Numbered from the stretch's first letter, positions 47,036-58,344 are shown. The stretch is 64,000 nucleotides of DNA from Buxus sempervirens (GCA_947561395.2 OX387191.1:36659439-36723438); one strand, 5' to 3'. Numbers and translations are program-made. The notes: generated by a model from the sequence alone, not told the origin.

Positions 47036-47953
47036 CTGCGTTTTTCAAGTCTCTGTTAATTCCAAAACTCCAACGCTGGCCGAATTTTTCCGCTCTGTAA
47101 CTACTTCTCTAGTCTTCCAATACCCCCAGAACACATTCTAACCTATTTTGGATTTAATCTAACATGCTTTCCAGTTATCCCCAAATTATTGTACCAAAAA
47201 CCCTTCGGACTGTCTTTGCCCAGAAACACAGAGAATAATTCATTCAATAACCATGCATTCATTCAAACCAAATCTACGAATAAACTAAACCAGGTTTTAA
47301 AACAGTGCCACTCACTTCTATACGCTTATATCCCAGAATAAGGTTATTCCAACCCACGGCCGATCACCGACTCCGATAGCGTGCGTGCGAATGTCGCCGA
47401 ACTGATCCCCTGTTCGCGAGAGGAAAAACCCCATTGAAATCTGGATCTCCGACTCCACTAATCTAGTCGTAGCTCTCGCGGTTCTCGTCTCTTCCGAGCG
47501 AAACCCTAATCGCCACAGTAGCCGCCAATCGCCAAATCGCCCAAGTTCTTCAGTTAAAAAAAATACGATGCGAGCATTCCAAACCAAAAACCTAATTTCC
47601 CCTTTAGTATATATACCTTCCACACGCTCCCATACGTATTGCCGCACGACAACCTTTTAAAAACCTTGATCCTGTGCATGCTCACCCACTGAAAACCCTA
47701 CATTTTTCCGCATCCACTTAAGCTTATTCTCTTCTGAGTTATTTGGTAGAGTGTATAAAATTTAGAGTAACAATTTGGAAGTGATTAAATTTATAAGGAG
47801 TATTAAGGATGAGATATTTATCATGAGAAAAATTTCTCTAGCAAGAATTTGTGTTGGAAATCATGATGTAAAAAAAAAAAAAAAAACTCCTTAGAAAATA
47901 TCGGGGTTTTACATTATCTCTTCAACCTGGCTCAGGTGGTCAAGCAACCAAAG

Positions 47954-48171
47954 CTGCAGAAAAGAAGAGTATTTCAATTTATTTCCAAAGAAAAAAGAAA
48001 AAAGAAAAAAAAAGAGAAGAAAAAAAAAGGGAGGAAAAGAAGAAAGAAGAAAAAAAAGAAGAAAGAAAAAGAAAGAGAAGAAAAAAAAAGAAAAGAAGAA
48101 AAGAAAAAAAGAGAAGAAAGAAAAAGAAAAAGAGAAGAAAAAAAAAATATATAATATTTATTTTTTTTTAC
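47954..48171 (-). other. Predicted intron of the antisense DUF7745-like gene
   Basis: On the minus strand the donor is CTACAG/GTAAAA (48171) and the acceptor TTTTCTGCAG/CTTTGG (47954), length 218 nt, phase 0. Most of it (about 47990-48150) is an almost pure pyrimidine tract on the coding strand. The frame on the plus strand through this tract is an artefact. Confidence 0.75.
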
Positions 48172-48960
48172 CTGTAGGATGGGGGCGCAAGCAAGGAATC
48201 GTTTCTTCTTTCTGAAATAGCAGTCAGTAAGGGCCTGGTATATCTCTGCTAAGATCATAGGGGCCAACCGCTCACGTTCCCTAACTTGGCAGATGACTGA
48301 GATGAGAGCCAAGTCAACCTGGTCATCACCCCGTGGAAAGAATAACTGGTTGACCACTACCAAAGTCAAAGCATTAAACCTGGCATCCTTGTCCCCACTC
48401 CTTAGAAGTTTTTCAGTCAAAAAGGTCTTGGACAAGGTCAGTAGGGTATCAGAATTCCCTAAGTCTTTCTTCCCTATACCCAAGAATGTAGATGCCTCCT
48501 TTTTGTAACTAGGCTTTAGGGGCGGGTTCACAACTTTTTCAGAAAATTTTAAGCCAAGGATGGTCTCAATTTCTTCTATGGTAGGAGTCATCTCTTTGTC
48601 ATCAAAACGGAAGAGATTCAGTTCAGGAACCCAATGTCCAATCAAGGCTTCAATGATTTCCCACTTAAAGGGAATTTTAGGGATGTGTAGGATATGCCCT
48701 AAGTGAATGGAATCCCAGCGAATCTCCTCATCAAGGGTCATGGAGTTAACCCATCTGTCATAGAAGGAATCTACCATGTTATACCTTGTGAGATTAGGAG
48801 GTTTGGATCTAACATGTTGTCTTACAGGAGGAGATTCAACGACAGAAGAGAACGGTGCAGGGGAAGCCATGGAAGCGCCAAAGAAGCCAAGGAAAGCGAG
48901 AAAAGACGTGCTCAGGGAGTTTTCCAACTATTAAAAGTGTCACAATGACGTTCCCCATGA

Positions 48961-49130
48961 GTTTATATAGAAAAAATCGTAAGGCAGTAAAATCCGTAAT
49001 TATAATACGGGCATAGCGCGCCCATATAGGAAATACGGACACCCTTGACCGTGGAAACTTCACGGGCAGAGTGCGCCCGTAGTAACTTTACGGGTACGGC
49101 TTGCTCGTAGTCTAAGTACGGTTCCTTTGA
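48961..49130 (-). promoter_or_regulatory. Antisense promoter with CCGTA palindrome cluster
   Basis: A minus-strand TATATAAA (48962-48969) lies about 90 bp before the ATG at 48870. Directly upstream are palindromes at 48994-49010 (CCGTAAT / AATACGG type) and 49076-49094 (CCCGTA / TACGGG), with weaker ones between. These are the same arms as in the LTR U3. Confidence 0.65.
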
Positions 49131-49327
49131 AAAAATGCAAAAAAATGGGAAATTTCAATTTCCTTGTTTCCCTAAGCTTCACCTGTCCCTGCTTTAACAT
49201 TCATAATGTAATAAGAACTGAAAACAAAGAAGAAAAGAGCACAAATGAATGAAAATCAAACTTCTTTTATATATATGAATATGTACATCACTTTTGTCAA
49301 AATACATGTATATAAAAAAATCCTAAT

Positions 49328-51197
49328 CTACTGTGCCTCCGCTGATCCATCTCCTCTGCCACGTCCTCTGCCTCGAGATCGTCGACGCCCGAAGACTATC
49401 GGCACTTTATCACGAGCGGAAATACGATCCCTCCTGCAGCCCAAAATGGATTGGATGTCATACAAATATAAGAATAGAAGTCAAGAGCATAAAAGAAACA
49501 TACCTAGAGTCAGCTGAAGAAGCAGGGGCAGACCCCGGGAGATCTACGTCCCTAGCAGACTCAAGATCAGGCTCAACCATAGGATCGGTACCAATAGCAG
49601 GCTCAGAAGCTGGAACATCGATCATAGATGGAGGGTCTATCAAAACATCAGGAGCAGCAGTCTCTACCTCAGGCTCAGCAACAGTAGCCTCCTCCATCAT
49701 CCCAGCCTCCACGGTAGGCTCTACCACAGCGGCATCCATGGCCGACTCCATATCCACATCAGCAGATGCATCAAGAGCAGTCTTAGGAACTGGGGCAGAC
49801 TCTGGCACATCCTCAGCAGCAGGTGCAATATCAGCCTCGATCTCAGGCTCTGCTGCAGGTGCCTCTACCGGACTGGGAGAAGTCACGAACTCCACCCGTA
49901 CCACAGAAAATACCTCACCCCGAAGATGCATGGGCACAGGTGAAGCAGGTGAAGAAGGGCTGGCTGTGTCCTCCTGAAAATAAGAGAAGAAATTTCAGTC
50001 AGAACCAGATAAACAGTTATAATAGCAAGAATGGAAATAAAAGAAGAAAATAACCTGAGTATGAGATGGACCCGCCTGGTCCTGTGCATCAGATGGACCC
50101 TCCTGGCCCTGTGCTCTGGCTAGCTGCCCCCGGAGGTCTGAGATCGTGATATAGAGGGCGTCCCTCTCAGTAATCGCAGCATCACGCTGTCGCTCGAGAT
50201 CAGCATACCGAGACCGGATCTCTGGGAAGAAGCAGGAGCCCATCATGTACAAGAAAAGAAATCGAAAGGCATATGGGAAAACGTGATCACCGAAGGCAAG
50301 CTGGCCAAACTGCCTCGCCCTAAAAGTCTCTCTCAACCATGTCAGAGAAAATCTCTCTCTCCCTCTATCCCATGCCTGAGGATGCAGCACAATATATCCA
50401 AGGTAAGCAGCGATCTCATCAGTCTCTGGCATCACCATCTCAGGAATAACAGCACCAATCATCCTAATCCCGGTGATGAGTGTGAAGTCAGACGGCCTGA
50501 TCCCGATCTCAATATCTGGAAAATGAAAGCTCAGGGTCTCGGGAAAGAATCTCTCCAGCAGCGCCGCAATAAGGGCTCGATCCAAGCGAACGTCTGGAAT
50601 GGTGATAAATAGGCCAAAGCCATATAAACCTAACTCCCGACGGTAGGCCAAACTACAAGCTCCAATAAACTTAATAAAGCTGGCCCAGCTCCCTCTGTAA
50701 TGGGACATTGGATACTCTAGAGGGATATCTGCCCTAATACATGCTGAGGGATGAGTCCTCAAGCTATGCAAAAGATCAGTATCCCTGATCTGGGTAGCAA
50801 TTGCCTCAGGGACCTCAACCCTGGTCCTGGCCTCATCTCTGCCACGGCCTCCTCTGTGGCCTCCTCTACGGCCCTCATCATGGCCTCCATCTCTGCCTCC
50901 AGCTCGGCGCCCGCTACGGCTCCTATCTCGGCCCGAAGCTTCAACTGCTGGCTAAGGAAATAATTGAAAGAAGGAAAGTATCAAGGGGATGTTTTTGTAA
51001 AAGAATATTAAATTCAAAAGAGTTAGAACATACCTCTGGGTCGCCTCACGCGAATCCCCAGAAGGGAGATCTGGGATATCAGAATCTGAATCCCTTTCGG
51101 CTCTCGAAGACGAGGCCATATCAGCAAGATCTCGCCTAACCCTCGAGGAAGAAGGCTCATCTGCAGGATCTCGGGAAGCTGATCTAAGGAGGGCCAT
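49328..51197 (-). CDS. Intact antisense four-exon gene, plant-mobile-domain-like protein
   Basis: Exons on the minus strand: 51197-51050, 50944-50055, 49973-49504, 49433-49328, totalling 1,614 nt (537 aa plus stop) with phases that join without a stop. Splice sites: GC/GTGAGG to CCAGCAG/TT (intron 1, least certain; an alternative donor GTATGT at 51033 does not keep frame), CTCAG/GTTATT to TTTTCAG/GAGG, and CTAG/GTATGT to GGCTGCAG/GAGG. The protein starts serine/arginine-rich, then RGG-like (about 50-90). A domain of about 200 residues follows, resembling the plant mobile domain: LLERFFPETLSFHF, then DFTLITGIRM and FLFLYMMGSCFFPE. After that come a short coiled coil, an acidic Ala/Pro/Glu-rich part and an RG-rich C-terminus. 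Probably nuclear; function unknown. Confidence 0.68.
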
Positions 51198-52225
51198 CTA
51201 CGGTTCAAATCAGGGAGATGTTAATTATTCTTGTTAAAATTTTATTGCTTGATTTTTATTCTAATCGAGTTTAATTGATTGGCGGGAAAAAGAAAAAAAA
51301 TGGAGAATGGAAGAAAGTGCTTCAGATACTCCCGATCAAATCAAGAATCAACTAAAGGAGTTTATATTTTTCTAGAAATATTTTGTTTGTCTTTACTTTA
51401 AAAATTATATAGAGAAACTATATAAGAAGTACATGCTTCTTATAGGATCTCTTTATATGGAAAAAATGTGTGTGTGGAGGTTTTAATTTATTCCTTTGTA
51501 TTTTCTAAAGATATCTAATCAGGTATTTTACTTGGTTTCAGGGCAATCAAGGCAGTGGGTTCATGCCAAAGTAATGGGATGGAATGTTCTCACAAAAAGG
51601 AATATGGCCTAAAAACAGGAATTCAACCAGGAAAAAAATCAAAGATAAGAATTCCCATTCAAGAATCAGAGGAAGGTAGAACATCAATCATGGTTCAAAC
51701 ATGGAAGTTAGGATACAGAAACATTAGCATATGCAGTATATTTTCAACATCAGAATGATGCAACAGTGAATACACCCAGCAATTTGAAGACTTATTCAAA
51801 GCATCGTGTATTCGGGGTCATAGAATCATGCAGTGTTGAACTAGGCAGCAAAAATTTGAGGATTCAAAGGTCTAAGTTCGAATGGAGCATTGGCAGAAAA
51901 ATTGGAACAATATAAGTCATAAAAGTGTTCAATTTATCAATGGCAAAAAGGAATCAGAAATTTGATGAAAGCATGCTGGGTGACAAACTAAAGTCAACAA
52001 TACAGTAAACATCACAGATTAAGAATGAATCATCTCAAGAGCCGAAAAATGCAGCCATGAATACAAATCAGATAATAAATCATGAGATCAATCAAGATTT
52101 GGGAACTGCTTGTGTAATCAAGAGCAGATTGTATGTTTTAGAAAAGGGATCATTATTAAGGAAAAGCATGAAATCGTTCATATCAATGGACTGTTAGTCA
52201 AGGAAAGTCAATGGTCGGAGCATAC
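51198..52225 (-). other. Probable 5'-leader intron of the antisense gene
   Basis: The minus-strand donor ACAG/GTATGC is at 52225-52226, and an acceptor CCGTAG sits directly before the ATG at 51197. No coding frame of interest lies between, so this 1-kb stretch is best explained as a leader intron. A frame at 52208-52471 would lie in the leader exon and has no domain. Confidence 0.45.
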
Positions 52226-52599
52226 CTGTTTAGGTTGAAATGGGGAATGGGCAAAGCAAAAATTGAAGTTTCGAGCACTCACGGATGGTATTCTGATGTG
52301 AAGCCTTGAACGAAATCCCAAGAAATGGGAACGTGTATCAATCTCGGCAGTGGGAATGTGTATCAACAACAGTTGCCAAAGGAACAGTGATCGTCGGAAA
52401 ATAAGAATGGCCGGAGATAGCAAATGCCGCCGGAGAAGAACCGTCGTCGCCGGAGAAGATGGTCGCGTCACTGTTGGAGAAGAAGAAGAATGACCGGAGA
52501 AGAGAGTGCGGTCGAGGAGAAATTAGGGCTTGAATGCGAGCAGAAGAGAAAAAGTTCGCGGTCGCCGTCTTAAGAAGAGAATAAAATCCGTAAACTCAG

Positions 52600-52690
52600 T
52601 ACAGGCTTCAGACGACCGTGAAAGTAATACGGTCTCGTTCGCCCGTGATCAAACGACGGGTAGCATTGGTCCGTGATACAAATACGGGCG
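52600..52690 (-). promoter_or_regulatory. CCGTA palindrome cluster upstream of the second antisense gene
   Basis: 52614-52634 has arms GACCGT / ACGGTC. CCCGTGATC..GACGGG and CCGTGAT..ATACGG units follow up to 52690. It lies about 380 bp upstream (minus strand) of the predicted leader donor at 52225. A clear TATA box was not found. Confidence 0.55.
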
Positions 52691-53025
52691 AAGTCAAAAA
52701 TTGCATATTTTATTATTTTCTCCACACTTATCAAAAGATCAATGTTTATATTAGTTGTAAGTTGCAAGGATTGCCACCTTACCCACTTTTGTTTAAAATT
52801 TTTTTTCTCAAATCTCACTTCATAGCCACGAGAGCTCAATGAGAGGAGAGAGGAGGATTTGGCCCTTAAGCTGAGGGACTTCTAGCAAATCTTCCACAAT
52901 CAATTCTTTTTTCCAAAAATCATCCATTTAATCCTTGCAAAGTGCAATTGATTAGACAAAAATATCAGAAAGTGCAATTGGTGGGACTTTTTGCTCTCTG
53001 CTTGTAATTGATTCCAATTACCAGC

Positions 53026-53035
53026 AAAGAGGGGG
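53026..53035 (+). other. Polypurine tract
   Basis: AAAGAGGGGG is followed by CAAC and then the TG of the 3' LTR at 53040, as expected for the plus-strand primer. Confidence 0.8.
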
Positions 53036-53039
53036 CAAC

Positions 53040-54846
53040 TGTAGACACCCCAAATTGCACTACAAAATGAGAAAGTAATAAAAACATGTAATTAGAGCTT
53101 AAAATAGGTCAAAAATGCATAAAAATTGACTAAGTAGGTTTTGCCCGTATTTCATTCACGGGCCGGTCGCGCCCGAGATCGCTCTACGGTCAGGCGCGCC
53201 CGTATTGAAAATACGATCATTGTTGGACCGTAATTCATTTACAGTCACTAAAGACTTGTGCGAGTTTTATTCTTCTCTCGATTTCCAAGCTTTATCTTTA
53301 GTCCAATATATCTTTAAATGAGCGAATTACGTCTTTTATTCGCTGAAGCCACCTTGGTTGGCAATGGATGGGCATTATCTCTGTCTTTCACTCTATCTTA
53401 AGGATCAGGATATATCCTTTTGGACCAGCCTTGCCCCTGTGTTTGCCTATAAATAGAGGTGAGATTCTCAAGCTAAGGGCCACGAAAATTTGAAGTCTAA
53501 GAAACCCAAGAGAAGAAGAGGAACCCCTGCTGCCCTGCTTGCTCAATCCAGGTAAGTCCCTTTTCCCCTTTATTTTTTGTCTTCAATTCTAGAAGTAATA
53601 GGATCTTCTCCATTGCTGTAGAATAAGGCCATCTTTTGTATCTAGTATTCCTAAACTTGTCTCTAAGTACCTCAAGAGTCTCTCTAGCCGTAAAACGTGA
53701 AGAGAGAGCTAGGGGAAAAGAGAACAGGTGGATCCCTAGAATAGAACCCCATATCTGTTTTTCTCCTATTTTCTAGAATAAAGCCTCTGATTGTGTTTGT
53801 GTACCCAAACCTATCTCCAAGTACCTCAAGAATCCTCTCTAGCCGTAAAACGTGAAGAGAGAACTAGGGGAAAAGAGAACAGGTGGATCTGTAGGGTAGA
53901 CCCCCATGTGCTCTAAACTGTGAGATGTGGCTATTTTAAATATCCTGATCATGTTTTAATGCTTTTTACGATGAATCTGAATGAATCTATGATGATCATG
54001 ATGTTTATAGCATGAGATCCCCACTTTTTTATAAAATTTGGATTTTTGCCACTTTTGCACCTACAGCACTGTTTTCGTGATTTTTGTGAGTTTAGGCTAG
54101 GATCTTGGATTTATCATGATCAATATGGTAGATCTGAATCCAGAAGCCTGAAAATAAATTCTAGGGTTTCATGATGTGGTTTTTAAATCATTTTTCACTT
54201 TTGAGAGAAGACCCTACGGTCTAAATTCTCCCCTTTTGACGTTCTTCATCAACGTGGGTATTTTTGGTTTTTATTTCTTGATTTAATGTGAAATTTGGGC
54301 TTTACCTATGTCCTGGATGATTCAAGTCAATTTTGAAATATTTTATAAAAATTATATTTTTCTAGATTTCTAGAATTTGACTTGAAGCCAAATTTTTGGA
54401 TTTTTCACTTTAAATTGATTTTATTTGATTTTATCTAAATTTTGTTTTAATCATGAAACCCTAGGAATGGTATGATCATATCTAAAAGTTCTGGATCAAT
54501 CAGACTATTCATATGAAAAAACCATATATTTTTGTCTTTTTGTGATTTTCATGAATTTTATAGCAAGCCTTTTTTTTCTTTGAAAAACATGAACAATACC
54601 TGGCAACCACCTTGTGTAGATGAATAGAGGTGCCTAAAACCTTCCCTTGTTCATAACCTAATCCCCCTACCCATCTCTGGTTTTTTTTTAGGAGGGTTAT
54701 TTTTACCCTAAAATTGCCTTTTGTGCTTATTTAATATTTTGGTGTCCATTCACACCTAAATTGAATGGTGGAGACTCTTTGTTTTATTCAATCCCGTGTG
54801 ATGATGGAGGAAGTCATTGGATTATGATTTTTTCCCATGTCTCACA
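53040..54846 (+). repeat. 3' LTR of the Tat element
   Basis: 1,807 bp, the same structure as the 5' LTR, with TATAAATA at 53448-53455 and the leader donor CCAG/GTAAGT near 53552. It is followed by TSD GCATG. Differences from the 5' LTR are scattered and mostly transitions, for example in the U3 palindromes. Confidence 0.93.
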
Positions 54847-57602
54847 GCATGTACGGCCCAACCAATCCAGGAGTGAGTAACGTAGCGATCGACCAATCCA
54901 GGAGCGGTACCATCCTCGAGATGATGGAATGCCTATTACACAGAATAAGAAACTCCAGAAAACAATTTCATTCACTAGCTACTCTAATGGATCCATGTAA
55001 GAGCTAAGCTTACTAGACACAACTCACAATAAAAAACTCTAAATAACTTAATAACATATCAATTAATAATGTAATTGAAAAACCGATACGATTGTGGAAA
55101 ACCAAACCAGGGAATGGACATACTTCTCAATAACACCCACCAAATACACTGTATAACAATAACTAAATCCGCCCTGCGGAACCAATAAACTAGGCACCTG
55201 CCTTGTTACAACTGTGACCCAAAACCAACACAAGATGTACCAAGTAATATGTCCAAACTCCAGGTTTCAACGGCAAAATAATCCAAGTATATACATAAAT
55301 CATTCGGAGCTCCAAAGCATGCTCAAATAGTTCAAATACAAGTGCAGAAACTCCCAAAATCAAGTTTTGTTTAAAAGGCAATAAATCAATACATTAACAA
55401 TGTTCCTAACTCTTGATTAAAACTTCTCTATTTTTACTATCTATTAATATCTAACTTTCCCTCATTTAGAACCTAATGTGTCAAAACTTATTAACTCTAT
55501 TATTTAGTACTTCCAGAAGGTATCTTAGGTCTATATTAAAGTTTAAGAATAGGTTAGGCTACCCAAAATCAGATCTAAATAGGTTGTGACCTCTTTCTAC
55601 TTGAAATATCTCCAAAAGTTTCATATTTACAATCATCATCCCAAATTACTATTCTTTAATTCAAATTTAATTCCGCCACTTCCTACATTTCAAATTATCC
55701 TAGTTACAGGTGTTACAACTTTAGAATTTACATAAAAATCATTAAAAATTAAATCTGGGCACAAATCCCAAAATCTGGAATTTCTGACATAGGTCGCTCG
55801 AAGAGGCGCTCGAGCAACTATTCTAACGGCTATAATTACAGGTTCTGTTTTAGATACACAAGCAAGTCGCCCGTGGTTGCAGTCGAATGGTGCATCAAGC
55901 GACTTGTTTTCATGTTCTGGTGTAAGGTATACAGATAGGGCGCTCGAGCAACTGTCTAGCGCTCTGCCCAAAAACTCAATTTTTTTGGGTTTTTTATAAT
56001 TTCCGAAACTTCTCAAATTCCTATGGTTTTAAATTGTTTCTAAGCATCTAAATTTCATTCCAAATTACTTTTAAGACAATCCTAATCAAATCTTGGTGAT
56101 TAAAATTTATCTAAGATTTCTTTCTAAATTAAACCACCCATGAGCAATACTTTTCTTGATTCTTAAAGAGAGATTCAAATCACCAAATCAAAACTTTATA
56201 ATCATCCGACTTTTCCAATGAAATCCAACTTAAAACCAATACGATCAAACATCAAAATCACAAGAAAACATGCAGTTCCTCCAGTTTCAAGTGTTCGCTA
56301 CTTGCCTTTTTGGTGAACCCAAATTTTTCAGAACTTCTTCTATGCCCGATTTTGGAGCTCGGCCGCACCCTTCTAAACTATTCCAATTTAGATCTCCACT
56401 GTTCAGTTTGAATTCCTTCATGATTAGAACAAAATCTTAAATTTCGGCTCATTCTAACGGTTGGATCTTCCTATCTCTACGTTTGAAATTGGCTAGTCGG
56501 CCATCTCTGCAACTCCTTTTTCTTTCAAAATCTGATTTTCCACCAACTTCTGGGTTAATTCGCACCACCTTAGACTCCTCGAAATCCAATCTTTACCGTT
56601 CAGATTAAAGTATCTTATGTATAGATCATAACCTCCAAATTTCATGACGATCCAACGACTGGATCTCCGGGGATCGTCGATCAAAGTAGTCTGGTTGGAC
56701 CTCTACAGCACCTCCCTTTTTCTTTTCTTCCCTCTCTTTTTCTCTCTCCTCTCTTCTTCCCTTTATTTTTCTCCCAAGCCCAAGCACGAATTCCCTTCAC
56801 TTTTTCCTTATTTTTGATTTGCTAAAAACCGTAAACCTTTCTTAGATCTCCCCTTTTATAAGCTCTCTTAATTAGAAGTCCCAATAGGTTTAGGAGACCT
56901 TCTAAATAAGATTCCCACTCTTAATTGGAAACCTCCCTATCTTAACCCTCATTCTAATTCCTCTTTTAAGTATCTAATATAAAAGAAGGTCTTAATTTAA
57001 TTTATTTTCGTGCTAATTAATTTTTTTATTTTAAAATATTACTAAAACACCCCAAAACTCCTCTTATCCTCAAATTTAAAGCTCCTTATCAACCATAATC
57101 ACCAATATACCCTTTTTCCTGCTTTTAAGCCATAATTTGCTATTTAAATTCAAACCTAACCCAAATTAAGTCTAGTTAAATATTTCAAGTCTAATAATTA
57201 TTTAATTACCCAATATATTAATTTGGCTAATTGGAAAATGACTAAAATACCGTTTCCTTGAAATTCCATATTTAACCTTTGGATCTTTTTCAAAAAATTC
57301 TCCTCTTTATTCCTCACATCAATCTTAACCATATAATGCACTTGGATTAATACCTATCTTCTCCAACATTCATATTTAAGTCACTCTCCCAATTTATCTA
57401 AATCAACCTTGCCTTTTCCTATTTAGATGAAGCCACTATTTAAATTCCTAATTACTCAAAATTATTGTTTATTTATTTAGTTATTAATATCTCTTTGGAT
57501 CATAATATTATTCGTCCAATACCTAAATTAAATCTTAACTTCTCAATATTTAGGCTTATTTTATTTACTTTATTTTAGGAAAATCCAGGGTTTTACAATT
57601 TT

Positions 57603-57890
57603 GGCCATGACAGCGACCCACCTCTCCAGACTGACATACCCGAGGACATTCCAGTTCCACCCCCTGATGTCTACAGAGATAAGGTGGTCAAACTGCATGA
57701 GACACAATCCCGTATCCATTCAACCTACATTGAATCGGAGCGGGAGAGTAGACAGGCCAATGAGACCCTCCAACAGTAGCTGTGGCGTGCGCAAGCACGC
57801 AGATGAGGACAGGCATTTGCGGAATAAACTTCCGCACACCCTTAGGAGACAGGATGTGTCCTCCTACTATGATGACCCACCTAGTTAGAC
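57603..57890 (+). pseudogene. Decayed DUF7745-like gene, C-terminal part
   Basis: This continues 24448-25523 after removal of the 25524-57597 LTR. One frame reads a proline-rich hinge (IPEDIPVPPPDVYRDKV) and a helical ESERESRQANETLQQ segment, then a TAG and further stops. The layout of proline hinge plus coiled coil is that of the antisense gene's tail at 41334-41750 (EDPPAVLPPTYEDILESERA), supporting a shared ancestry. Confidence 0.6.
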
Positions 57891-58344
57891 ATTGGCTAGG
57901 ATCCTTTCATTTTTGAACCTGACTTTGATGTATTTTGGGCCATGTTGGGCTTTCTGTGATATAATTTAAGCATGTATTTTTATTTTAGTTTAATGCTTTA
58001 ATTTTAATTTAATTTTGAATGGACAGAATAAAAAACATGAAGAAAATAGTAAATTAGTTTGCAGATTCTTGTTGCAAAGTTAATATTGCCTTTTGGTCCT
58101 AAGGGACTCTCTCTTTCCAGTTATACAAAACCGTCATCTCTAGTCATATTAGACCCCTTCCTTCGAATCCTATTCTTTAATTATTATAATATTAATACCC
58201 ATAGGTGTTTCTTAAAATGCTCATGGATTGAACTCGGATCACACCTGAATGCATCTTATTCAGAAGATCACTCGGTTTTTGCCCTGGATCCAACGATCCA
58301 AATTGGTGGCGTTTGAAGATGGCCCCATCAAGACCAACTCTTCA
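57891..58344. other. Unassigned AT-rich stretch
   Basis: No frame with support and no LTR terminus recognised. Presumably the 3' flank of the decayed gene within an older element. Confidence 0.4.

Larger units (their letters stand above)
42193..47913 (-). mobile_element. Group C solo LTR inserted in exon 2 of the antisense gene
   Basis: A perfect TSD TTATC (42188-42192, 47914-47918) flanks TGTAACGCCCCAG at the left and CGGGGTTTTACA at the right. Its own sequence is 42193-43160 and 46244-47913, about 2.6 kb. A minus-strand TATA (GGTATATATAC) lies near 47620. Removing it and one TSD copy restores an unbroken reading phase in the antisense gene, which independently confirms the boundaries. Confidence 0.92.
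41334..48870 (-). pseudogene. Antisense DUF7745-like gene of the Tat element, split and broken
   Basis: Exon 1 is 48870-48172 from an ATG at 48870 (the frame is open upstream but lacks an ATG). Exon 2 is 47953-47914 continued at 42187-41334 once the solo LTR at 42193-47913 is discounted. Phase is kept across both joins. Exon 1 carries DUF7745-type motifs: WxxI at the start of the domain, then LFRFDDKEMTPTIEEIETILGL; the exon 1/2 boundary falls inside the family's conserved CxPLLQLWxLxHL segment. Exon 2 continues with VLRQFGATQG and a long coiled-coil tail (KLEEQRQARR). Two TAG stops at 41763-41765 and 41754-41756 precede the tail. The protein, about 550 residues, has unknown function; related mobile-domain proteins are nuclear. 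Its promoter would be the TATA at 48962-48969. Confidence 0.72.
26116..54846 (+). mobile_element. Complete Tat-lineage Ty3/gypsy retrotransposon with nested insertions
   Basis: The element is bounded by a perfect 5-bp TSD GCATG (26111-26115, 54847-54851) and by two LTRs starting TGTAGACACCCC and ending ATGTCTCACA. In order it holds: 5' LTR, primer binding site, long leader with a hairpin array, gag, protease, RT, RNase H, a second (archaeal-type) RNase H, integrase, a long 3' region with two antisense genes, polypurine tract and 3' LTR. Total length is 28.7 kb. Removing the nested solo LTRs at 38166-40801 and 42193-47913 leaves about 20.4 kb, in the range of Ogre/Tat elements. The pol domain order with a second RNase H before integrase, and an antisense ORF after pol, are known marks of the Tat lineage. 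The pol frame is broken several times, so it cannot move by its own proteins. Confidence 0.92.
25524..57597 (-). mobile_element. Group C solo LTR hosting the complete Tat element
   Basis: A perfect TSD ATTTT (25519-25523 and 57598-57602) flanks TGTAATGCCCC at the left and CCAGGGTTTTACA at the right. Its own sequence is 25524-26115 and 54852-57597, about 3.3 kb. A minus-strand TATA (CTTATAAAAGG) lies near 56862. Everything between 26116 and 54846 is a later insertion. No internal region of this group is present, so it is a solo LTR. Confidence 0.9.

Noticed and set aside
47936..48154. Lysine/glutamate-rich frame on the plus strand
   Set aside because: Translation of a purine-rich tract that lies in a predicted intron of the opposite strand.
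49333..49977. 214-residue plus-strand frame rich in Ser, Gly and Ala
   Set aside because: It is the shadow of the antisense exon at 49504-49973, whose splice sites and phase fit a real gene. The plus frame has no domain.
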